Source of the DNA: Rhyacichthys aspro
Taxonomy: Eukaryota > Chordata > Actinopteri > Gobiiformes > Rhyacichthyidae
Reading direction: 5' to 3'
Length of the DNA: 64,000 nucleotides
NCBI GenBank assembly: GCA_036850595.1
Contig: CM072162.1
Coordinates: 16,421,758 to 16,485,757, forward strand
In this document: one piece after another, positions 49,990 through 61,900 of the stretch
How positions within the stretch are numbered: position 1 is the first letter of the stretch
Layout: each line of letters starts with the position of its first letter
Notes under the pieces: generated by a model
The model's input: only the letters and a program-made list of their open reading frames with translations
Told to the model about the DNA's origin: nothing
Databases searched by the model: none
Position numbers and translations under genes: made by a program

Positions 49990-52900
49990 GTGAGTGCTTG
50001 TCCTGTGGAAATTTGATATTTTTTACATTTGTTATTATTATAAGCATTGATCACATTATATGTTTTACAACTGACAAGCTCTCAATTTTATTTGTTTTGG
50101 GAAAGCTTAACCTGTCATTTACCTGTAGGAGCAGGATACCATTCAGAATCTAAAGCCAAAGAGTACAAGCATGTGTGCAAAAGGGCCTGTCAGCGGGTGA
50201 GCTCATTTTTTGGTACTAAATACATTCCTCCACAAATGCTTAACCACACCTCAAATTTATTATGTTGTTCATCCCTCTCATCTACAATAATGTGAAAAGA
50301 TAGCTTGTATTTTTTTCTTGGGTACGATTACTAGGCTGCTGCATTTTTTATCAATATCAGACGTCAGAAAAAATTGAAAGAATTCCATGCACTGTATTGT
50401 AACGTTTGTTACACACATATAACACATACTTAGAAATAAACTGTAAAAAAGAGAATTCTAATGTGTATAATGTGTGTGTTTTTTCTGTCGCTCAGGCTGT
50501 TGATCAGCTCAAATCTGGCGCTCTGGCTGTGGAGGCAGTTGCTGCTGCACTGGTTGAACTTGAGGTTGGCCCGTATTTATTCATTTATTTTCTGCCTTTT
50601 ACCCTTTACGAGTCAAGATTGGCTTTTAATGCTTATTAATGAATTGTTTTTGATTGTGTACACTGGATTCATTTTTCCTTTACACTGGAGAGCAACAGCC
50701 ACCCAGTTTAGTTTGAGTGTGTTATTGCTTAGTTCTAATGATTGCCACTAGGAGGTGTATTCAGAGATGACAGAAAGAAACCCAAAAGTCTCAGAAGAAA
50801 AAGGTCATTATACATAGCATTAAATGTCAGAAAATCAGACAAATCAGATTAAACTACACTTATTAAAATGTAGACATTGTCATGATTAACTTTGACATAG
50901 AGTTTTATCCCAAATATTGCTTTAATCTAGTCTCATATTGCATATTTCTCTTGTTTTCAGGACTCTCCTTTTACAAATGCAGGCATGGGATCCAATCTTA
51001 ATTTATCAGGGGAAATTGAATGTGATGCTAGTATTATGGATGGGAAATCACTGCATTATGGAGCTGTCGGTGCCATTGGGGGTAAGTTACAACAGTGGTT
51101 GATATATATGTTTAAAGTCAAGTGTTGTTTTGAAAATCAAAGCATTTTCTCCATCTCAGCTCTAACATTTTTTTTGGCCTAGGGCTGAAGGCAACCTTTT
51201 ATTTAAAAAAATAAACCCTACATATTTGCTTCATAAGTAATAGTAACTTTTTGGCCTAAATATTAATGTTCATATTCAGCTTTTGTCCCCCATATCCGAT
51301 ACAGTAAGTATCTTCTAAAGACAATAATTTATTATTGAATTTATACTTTCTCTCAGGTGTAAAGAACCCTATCTTGGTTGCCAACCGCCTACTGAGTGAA
51401 GCTCAGAAAGGGAAGCTGTCAGCTGGCAGAATACCTCCCTGGTAAGTATCACAGTTTAAATCAGTATGTGGTGTATAAACATAGCTTTATTTAACTTGCT
51501 CTTGTAGCTTTTTAGTGGGACAAGGAGCTCAAGACTGGGCCATAAGCCACGGTATACCACCTTGCCCCTCTGAGAAAATGGCTACCAGTGAGTTTCATGG
51601 CACTAAGTCTGAACACTAATGCACATAATATCTACACTAATAGTACACATCAATCAAAGCACTTTCAAAGCACATTGTGAGGGTAAAAATGCCAAATGTC
51701 CTACACAGAGTTCAGTTTGTCTGCATACAAGAGGAACAAGCGAAAGATGGAGCTGGCAGAGAAAATGGACACAGGGCATAATCAGGCAAAGAGAAGACGA
51801 CAATCAAGTGAAAATGTGAGTGGTGATAATGTGTTAAAATGATTCATTCAGCCTGATAAAGAATATCATGTCTTGTTTAAAAGTCATTTTGACAGGCTGC
51901 AACTAAGACATCAAGATATTTTCTACCAGTTATGATCTCACATACTTCAAGGGTCATTAAGGGAAAATGGTATTGCCAGGTTGCATAGATAGTTTCCAAG
52001 AAATGATTAAAGTGTTGACAGGAGTTAGTGTTGGGTTTCACTGCCCTTAGCAGCACATATGTGAAGCCCCTGCTGCTGACTTTAAAGCAGCTGAAAGCAA
52101 ACACAATTTGTTCTCAGCTCACTTATGATGGCTGGAAGAAAAGAAAATCATTTAGTTTAAAAAATAGTCAAACTAACCCTCTTTCAGTTGCTATGCCAGA
52201 CCTGGAACATTCTCATGTAATTTGATTTAATTGATATGATAATTAATAAATATTCACAGATTTATTTTATGTGTCATATAGCTTGTTTGGCTAACATTAT
52301 TCACCCTCCAGTCTTACTGTCGTGTACACAAACATGCCATTTCTAGATTAATGTGGAGTTCATTCACCTCTGCTGCTTATGACTGCTTGTGAGTCATTTC
52401 CCAGCATATTTATAACTGTACAAACCATTCTTGTCTTTACCAAAACATAGCAACTCCTTGAGACTTTAACTGTAGCGAGTCTGGTTCCAATTTGAATACA
52501 AATAGACGTTGTTCTGCCTCTGTTTTGTGCCAAGCAATAAAATCTTTTCATTCTTGGAGAGTAAAATAGACACCTGTCTCTTGGTGGTGTATTGTTAGGG
52601 ACGTTTTAAAACACCCTTAAGCTTAGTATTTAATTTAGATATTCTTTCAACAATTAGGATGTTGATAAGAAATGACAAGACCTCTTTGGAGCAGTTTGAA
52701 AAGCCTGGCTCCGTTTCTTTTTGGCTTCAAAAGTCTGGATACAAGGCTGATTTAGGAGAGCAAGAAACAAATGAGAGAGGCTGATGCTGTTTTTACTCTG
52801 CCTTATTAGTCTAGGTTCAGTGATGCTTTTTGGCTTTTCTTTGGAGTAGAGCTCTGATCATGTATCACAATGACATTTTAAACATTTACCCAGCAGAAGT

Positions 52901-55900
52901 CTTTTATAATGCAGTCTGAATCATGAAGGTTCAGACTAGTTACTTCCAAAATAAACTGTAATCAGGGAAAGAAACCAGAAAATATAACATTAATTAAAAT
53001 ACAAATGGCAGTGTTCATAATTTTGTTATGTTAAACTGTATAATGTCAGTGAGTGTCAATAATGTCACAAATAGTTACTTATAATACATAACTGCTGACT
53101 TTAAACCAATTAATTCATACTGTTTTAAAAGTGGGGAGCCTTAGTGGCCCATGTGGTGCAGGTTCTCACATAGTTTAGTTTGTCTTCACTGCAGCTTTGT
53201 CATAATAATAGAAACTGTGCTTTAGGAAAATGGATCAGGGTGCCTTGACACAGTGGGAGCTGTCGTGGTCGATCTTGAAGGTAATGTTGCTGCAGCGGTG
53301 TCCAGTGGGGGCCTCGCCATGAAACACCCCGGCAGGGTTGGCCAGGTAGTTAAGCTCTCTTAACTCTCTATAACATCACTTTTTCTCGTAAAATTACAAG
53401 CTAGGAAAATAAGGAACACCACAATTTCCACTATTAACTAAAGTTACATTCTCATAAGCCGTGGCTGTAGAGTAAAACATGTGCTAAGTGTTTGAAAATG
53501 TTTTTCTCCTTTCTCAGGCAGCTCATTATGGATGTGGCTGCTGGGCTGAAAATGCCTACAACATGAATCCCTATTCTACAGCAGTGAGTACTTCAGGTAA
53601 ATCAAAACAAACACCCTTTAACTAACCTTAAACTTGACTATATATGCACAGCCCTTTTGGCGATGACAGGAATCAGAAACAGATATTTATTGTGTATTAT
53701 TTTTGCGTCAGTGAGCGGTGCTTCAAAAAACCTGATGATACTTTCCGATGACCTCCAACCATTCCTGATGAGTGATTCTCATCAGTCATTTCCTCAGCTG
53801 ATTGAGTCATCATACTCTGCTCAGCTGCGTGCCAGGTGCATTGCAAAGTTCTTTGGATTGGTAGGAATGTTTTTAAATATCACACCTGATACAGATAGGA
53901 TATACAAAGGTCCAATCATTTGAAGGAGTTGTGAGAATCATGGGTGTTTTGTTTTTATTTTAGTTAATATACATTGATATAAATACATGTTCATTGTCAG
54001 ACTAAGCTTATTTTGTATGACCTTCAAAGCAAATGCATAGGTTAGAGCCTAATACAGTGGGCAACAGTTTCACCTATTACTTTATTGGAGCCAGTTGCTG
54101 CTCAGCCACAGGTGGGTGGAATGATAAATGCTGCAGTAGACTGGGTCTGGGAAGTGAGAATGGCCAGTGTACCCACCAACTCACTGCAGAAATGTTGTAG
54201 CCTGCACTTATTTCTATTCTTAAATGCCATTGCACAAACATTTTGGGTGAGTTCTGGTGAATGTCTGTTAGTTAATAAACCTTTTTTTATGTATAATCCT
54301 GGTTTATTAAAATATTTTATTAAGAAGTATTCATATATAAGAAAGTGAAGTTGACATTATGCCTCCACTTTTGTCACCTCTTTGACAGTAAGACATTATC
54401 ACCTAAGGCGCTGTCTGCTTAGCGTCTTAACTCAAACAGAGACTCACTTAAACAAAGACTGCTTATTTTTAGAGACAGTCTGTCTTTTAAAAATACTTGA
54501 GTGAGAGAAATTCAAGCGAGGATCTGTATGGCATTGAAAGACTGTATTATATTTGGCTCTACTTTAGGATGTGTAGACATTTGTCTGGGATATAGCTTCT
54601 GGGGAACATTGAAATCCTTTTGAAGTGGATGTGTAGCCTAATGCATCTCAGCGCAGATGAGATGATTCGATCAGACATGTCGAAGATGCGGTCATATGGA
54701 TTTCAAACATGAAGATGCTACAACATACTTAACTTTATGAGCACAAGCAATCATTGAAATATGTAGCTCTCAATCAGCAAATACAGTTGTAGTAAATGGC
54801 TGTAAACATAGCATTCTCAGACTACAGCAACATTTACTACTTTGTCAAAAAATCTGTCCCAGTGAGATTTGTCTTTGCTTTACCCCGGGAGCTGTAGTGT
54901 AGATGTTTAGCCAGTCGATTTTTTTCACCCTATAACGTCTTCCTATATTGTGGGCATGCCTTTGATGTAACTTACAAAAACCCTCACAACGGGATGGAAA
55001 GCATAATGTGTGTTCCAGTGCGACACCTGTTTTTAATTTCCGAACATGAAAGACATTCCCATCAAAAGAAACAGAACAACAATCATTTTTATTCTGACAC
55101 GAGGAGTATGATCCTCACCCTCTGTGTCAGCCTTTCTTCTGTTCAACCCTTTAACTACTGCCACCCCTTTCATTCTGGTCTGTTTAGTAACGTGTGGCTC
55201 ACATGGGGCGTTTGTTATATAGGTCCTCCGGCTTCGTCCGGTTTACACTTTGCTGTGGTGAGTGACAGAACAACCCATGAACGTCACAGTTTACTCTTGC
55301 TGCTGTTGGCTATCACATAACACTGTCTCAGAAACCTTTTTCACACACATTTTATTGAAGTACTGCTCTTGCTTCTGTTGTGACTGAACTGCTGTGACAT
55401 CCTCTTCTCCAGAGACTGAGTACTTTATGGTAAACAAAGTATTCAGACCACAGTACCTGGCCAATGCGCCACTCCGCTCTTGTAAAAAAAAAAATACAAA
55501 AAAACTTTAAATTACTCCAGGCATCTGGTCTCCACAGTAACTAACTTGCATTCAGTTTTGTTGTAGTTACCTGATATTTTATGAGCCCTTTATTTGTGTT
55601 TACAGAAACAACACAGCCATATTCTTGTGTCTTTATGAGCTTTCAGAGAAGCCGTCGCCAGATGTGTTTTGTGATCACTCCTGGAATTGTCAGTTTGCCT
55701 TTGTACAAACAAGGCCCCATGTTACCTCTCACAGTTTTTCTATTCTCTATTCATACAGACTTTGTTTTTTGAACATAAAGAGTAGGCTAAAACATTTGCT
55801 AGCACTGTTTTTGTTTGCCTCTGCTATATTCAGCTAGCCTTGTTTCTCTTTGCATATAAGTAGGCACAGTTAGATATATCAAAATAAAAATATGTATACT

Positions 55901-58900
55901 AAAAACTGAAACATGTGTCCAATAATTTATTGAATTATTTACTTTTTTAATCTTATGTTAGAAATGACTTAAGGAGGTAATAATAAGTGATTTTTTTTTT
56001 GTCAAAACATTTATTCATTCATGTGGTGAAGGTTCACACATTAATAGGGATACTTCTGCTAAGCTGTGGGAGCTATAATTCAGAGGTAGAGCCAGTATTG
56101 AGAGTTTCTGTTTCAAATTCCCACACCAGCTGGGAATCTGTGCAGAGAAGACTGAACGTCAAACACACTTTGTGCTTTTGCAGTTACCCTTGAGCAAGGC
56201 AGTTGACTGAGCTTTATCTACAAAACTGAAGTTAAGGCCATCAAATGTGCCCAAGTTAATGAAACTCTTGTGCATATCAACCTCAAATCTACATTCTGCA
56301 TTTGTCTTCTGTTTAACTTGCTAAGTATACAACAGAATTACCTTTTGTCTGCGCTGTGTGTCTTTTATCAGGCTGTGGAGAGCATCTGATTCGCACCATG
56401 TTGGCACGGGAATGCTCTGCTGCCATGCAGTCTGAAGATGCCCACCAAGCACTGCTGGAAGCTATGCAAAACAAATTCATCAGTGAGTCATTCATTTTCA
56501 GTCCAACTCTTTTCCATACACAAAGATTTGTCAGCCAAGAATGTGTTTGTGAGAAGCACAATTATGCATGGGGAGAATTACACAAACAGACAGATGCTGC
56601 ATAACAAATGAAGGAATGAAATAACAAGTGGAAACACTGAACATAATGGAGTCATACTTTAAATTTGTATGTCTTCTTTCGCAGCTTTAAAATGTCATCA
56701 AATGTTCCAGACACTGCAGCTGACGGCAAAATCGAAATATGGAAGATTGTTCAGTCGAAACTTTTAGCTGTGGTCACTATGAGAAACTGTGACTGACCAG
56801 TGTGAGCACGCAGAGAGGACAGAGCGCAGCAGAAAAGGACATGTGGAAACATGTGGTGGTTTCTGCCTCGTTCTGGCCTCCTTTAGAAGTCAGTCCCAGT
56901 CCGGCTTTGTCATGGCCATCTGTAACACCGAGACGTTTGGATATGCTGGATAAAGTCAATTTGAAGTTAATTCTTCTGATGTCTCCTTTCAAGACGCACA
57001 CTAAGTAAAGTTAAACAAAGCTCCATAAATCCTGCCTCAGCTGGAGCAGAGATGAGTGTGTGTTATTGTATGAATTCTTTAGGCCAAGGCCTATATATAG
57101 AATATTTAATAAGAACTCTCTAAGTGTTTCAGATGTGTGTGTTAATACAAATGTACTGACAGAAACAGGGTTCCAGTGTTTCCTGGAAAACATGGAGCAC
57201 ATTTCATTTTTATATTTACTGCCTTAGACTGAGGACCCTGAAAAAGGAGAATTGTCAGTAAAGCCTTTATAACTGTGAACATTTAGGCAAAAATAAAGCT
57301 TCTTTCCTGTGAACAGTACGCGGACCTGTCAGACTTAGATGTAACACAGAACAAATTTTGTGTGATTGTTTTCCAAGCTACTCTAAAGAATGTTTTATAG
57401 AGTGAAGGGAACATTACAACATGGAACAAAGATCAATGTTAATCATGGAACAGAGGAAAACAATAGCAAGCAAACAGAACAATACTTTCATCTAATACAA
57501 CCAAACGTTCCTGTTTTCCTTCAACTTTGTTTTGGCTCTTTCAAGACTCACTACATGATCTTTTCTACACCAGACGTTATTATCTTTTACTACCTTGCAG
57601 CCATCATAGTGAGTGCCATTCAGAGTGTATTTGTGTATATGACACCTCATTCAAATACACTACTGCTAAGGTTCAATTCAAGTGCATTTCATTAAAAGAG
57701 ATTTATCTCACTGAAATTGAAGAGTGAGGACATAAAGTTTTCTTTTACATTATTTCAAGTAAAAATAATAGTGTGTTGTTTTGGCTAAATTTAAACTGTA
57801 CTGTCCATAGTTGGATATTTTTGAATGGAGAACACATTATGTTTGTGCGTCCAGGCTCACCCTTTCTGGCCAGTGAGGAGCGTGTTTTGGGTGGTGTGAT
57901 CGTCCTGCGGTGCTGCAGATGTGTGGAAGCTCAGCCATCTCAAAACATTCAGGGTATACTGGGTAAGACATGAATCATTTCACTTCTGACATTTGGCAAA
58001 GCTTTGGCTGTTCACATTTTTCAAATCAAATCATTATTAGTTATTCAGAATCAGGGGGACAGCATTTTGTGGTTTGCCCGGCGGGTGGTCTGCATTTTAA
58101 CTTACACAATCAGGCTCTGGTTTCGCACCCTTCATCTCAAATTTAAACAGAGACCTCCCACTTTGGAATCAAGCACTAATCTCTGGACAAGTGGAGGCCT
58201 TCAGAGCACTGCCCGCTGATTGTGTTTGTGGATCTTGTTTCTCTACCTGGAGCTTCGAAGAATGCTCTAAAGCTACCATCGAGGAATCTGACCTGTGTTG
58301 CATTTTGTCTAAAGCTTTGATCAGATCCTCATGTTCCTGCGTGCTAAAAAGATGAGACTATTATTACTGCATTTTAATAGTTTTACTTGAAATTCAGTGT
58401 TGTATATATGTATTTGCCATGAACGTCTTTTTTTGTCATTTTGCAGTGGAGTTCCTATGGAGTCACACCACAGAGAGCATGTGTGTTGGGTACATGTCAG
58501 CCCAAGACAGCAAAGCTAAGGTGAGCTAAGCTGCAAGCATTTTGTCACAAGAGGCTTATTGACGATAATATTTTTCTCAGTTGTATTAACATGAGAAGCA
58601 TAATGTTTGTAAAGGGCAGCATTAAAAAAAACCCTAGAGATTTTGCTGAAAGAGGAAACACTTCTCCAGGCTGTCTGAGGTATTCATCTGTAGTCAGTGA
58701 CATACAGGAGATGGCCGCCTACACATCCGCAGTTTGTCGAAGCAGACAGCAATTTATATTTTCCCTGGCCCCATCTATAACAGTAAATGTGACTTCATGC
58801 TTGTGCCATTCCTGTCTGTTTTTCTAAACTGTATGAACTGAGCTACTGCTGGTAATATAGTACAAGCTATGATTAACCTCTTGCTGCAAAATGTTGATGC

Positions 58901-61900
58901 AACAACAACAATTATTTTCCATCAAAACTACAAATGCAGTTCCTGTGATTTGATTCTGGATGCCACAGGACATTTTGTCCTCTACCTCTGAGTTGAGTAA
59001 CAGCTCAGCCAAGTGTTTGGCTAATGTATCTCTGGCAGTGTTCATAAAGAGAGGGCACTGTTGTCCAAGCCTGTTTCAGATTTCAAAGCTTTAGCCCCTG
59101 TCCCGCCTGTGCTCACCTGTCTTTCTTTCCATCCAGTCTTCCAGTCCCTTTCTCTAACCAGCCCTTCCTTGTGCTAAGGTTTGGTAAAGTTTACTAAAAG
59201 TCATGCACAGTGGGGATATCAGTAACAATCTGCATATTTGTCAGATGTGCTCTGTGGATTTGGGCTTTATGGTGGAATGTCAGCTCTCTTTTTCGCGCTC
59301 GTGCCAACCCTTAGAGCTCTGTGCTCCTCAGGAATAAACGAACTGTGCTGTAGTTAATACAGTTTGATTAACTTAACTGTTTAATGCTGCCTATGTGTTA
59401 GCTGCTCAGTCTGAAATGAACATGAATGAGCATAAAGAGCCCAATCTAATAACTTTTCCCATTTTAAATGTACAGCTGCACAATATTTTCCAAAACTGTT
59501 GCAATATCTACAACTTTAATATCTATCAATAGAACTGCATGTATTGCTACAATCTTATGGTATTGTGATATAGTGTGACAGACATTCACACTTTGCATCT
59601 CAAAATAATTGTTCAGTCAGCCTTAGATTAAACTGTGATTTGACCAAAATTAGTTAGTGGTACCTGTTGGTTTAGAGCCTTTAATATCATGAGATATTTG
59701 AATTAAATTGAACTTTTCCAGCGGTAATATATTGCAAATCATATAAATATTGCAATATTCAATGTAGTTACCACATATTGCATGTTTTCATGTTGTTGTA
59801 CAGCTATGTACAGTATGTACATTTTAATGGTTCAGTTAACCACCTAACCTACCTCTAATACAGTACTTAACTAACTGTGTATATTAAGTCGTAGCTCCTG
59901 TCCTTTACAGGAATATTCTCTGTAACAGGTCCTAGATCTCCTGGGACAGAGTATCCACTTCCTCTTGGTGACACAGTGATATTGGAGAGCAGAGCTTAGA
60001 GCACAGCTGCTCTGCCAACCCTCACATGACTCTGACTCTGAAATGCTAGTGGTCGGGTCGAGGATCTTAAAGCCCTCACGGCAACCTCTCACTTATGACA
60101 TACAAGGTTCATTTAGTGAAGGGATGCCACAAAACAAAGCATCTGTTTTTCCTCACGTCTGGTTGAGTTAAAAAGGCAGTGGGATTTTTTTTTAACTTTA
60201 TACTAGGCTCCAGCCTCAATTGCTATTGTTTGTAGTGTTTTGGTCAACCACAGAGAATCAGATGGCCATGACGTGAAACTACCTGCCTTTGTTTAGCTCT
60301 AGACCTAAAAAGCTGTTTACAAGATGACGGGTTTCCCCCAAAACAAAAAGAGAAGGCAAAGTTGATTACGACCCTTTATTTTGGCACTCATTCCAAATAC
60401 AGCAAACTCACACTCCAAACACCTAATGACAGTGATCTATAGAGTTAAGCCAAATAATCATCATTAATGTGACTCACAGATTCCTCTTCTCCTGAAAGCC
60501 CTACCTCTCACTAATGCCAAATTCAAAAGTCTGGATTTAGATGATGACTATATGCAAGTGCATGGCTTATTAATAGCCTATTTAAGATACAAACTGTGAG
60601 TCATTTCAAATCTAGCCTCGTTTTAATTGGTCCCTGGGTCAGACCTTTGACATGCCCAGGCTTCAGTATCATCTCCATAAAGCACTGGGATCTAAACATG
60701 TACACATTAAAGTATACAGCTGCTCTTCTATTGACATTCCTCCCATTCCTGTTAGCATCCCACCGGGCGTTGCTAACAGACCACTCAGAGTACATCTCGC
60801 CTGGCTTTCTGTGATAAGAACATGAAAGCACGGATACATAGAAGTATTCGGGACAAAGGTCAAGCTGGATTTATCCTGTAGCACATTCACTTATACTCTA
60901 TTTTATGCTCGCATTTGTGTGTTTGACAGCTTTACAAATTCAGAAGTAAAGCGCACTCGCTCCAAATTGTGGTGGAAACCCAGAGGAGTTTGCAGATACA
61001 GCGCTGGCAGCTCCTCGCAGCTTTTCCTTTTCAATCAGAATTAAGTTTCTTGGAAAGTGGTATCTGTATCCTAATCCCTTTGACATTAGACTGTAAAATA
61101 GCTATAAAACAGTGTTGCTGCTGAGCGAGAGCATCTGGTTTGATTCAAACGCTCACCTGTGTTTGCACTGGATACACCATCGGGGGACAGTGAGCCATGT
61201 TTTACCCAGCTCCACTAAAGCTGCATGGACAGGCCAGCGGCAGCACTTCTGAAACAGTTAGACTATTGTTTTATTGTTTTCATGATTGGACAGATGAAAG
61301 ACAAATGCAGGGTTCACAGCAACACCGCCACAACTCCCTTCCCTCCTTCTGGACATCATTACCACTATAAAGCAGTTCAAATTGTATAAGGCCAGGGAAA
61401 AAAAACAAAAAACAAATGGCATGCAATTCAGGCCTTGTGGTTATTGTCTGCTTTGTATATTATCCAGAAATGTCTTTTATTATGGCGCATTTTGCTTTTT
61501 ATTATGCATCTTTCATGGAGAATAAATAGCATATGATTGTCTTTTTTATATTCATGAAAAGAATGTGAAAACCACAACAGAAAAACAGTGGGGTAGTCAT
61601 ACTGCTATATTTGTCATAGAGCCCGCACCATGGCGTTAATGTGTGGCTTTTTCTGCCCCTAAACACACTCGTATCACCCAAGAATGTTGTTTTTCTCTGA
61701 CAGATGATTGTTTTTCACATTATGTTCTGACTTAAATGTGGGCCTGACGTGGTCTCATTGAGTAACTAGCAGAAAGGCTGGCACACTCTAGCGTTAGGGG
61801 AAAATATACAAGTGTTGTGGCCATGTTTTACTGTTTCCCACAATTCATTATTAATTCATTTTCCTACTCCTACATTTTTGTTAATTTGTTTCCTCATTTT

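Noticed and set aside
53125..53215. GGCCCATGTGGTGCAG stretch resembling a SINE head
   Set aside because: No A or B box and no tail could be read; too weak to annotate.
53276..53290. GAAG followed by GTAATG, a possible splice donor inside tasp1 coding exon 8
   Set aside because: The conserved EGNVAAAVSSGGL frame reads through it and the true donor is at 53346.
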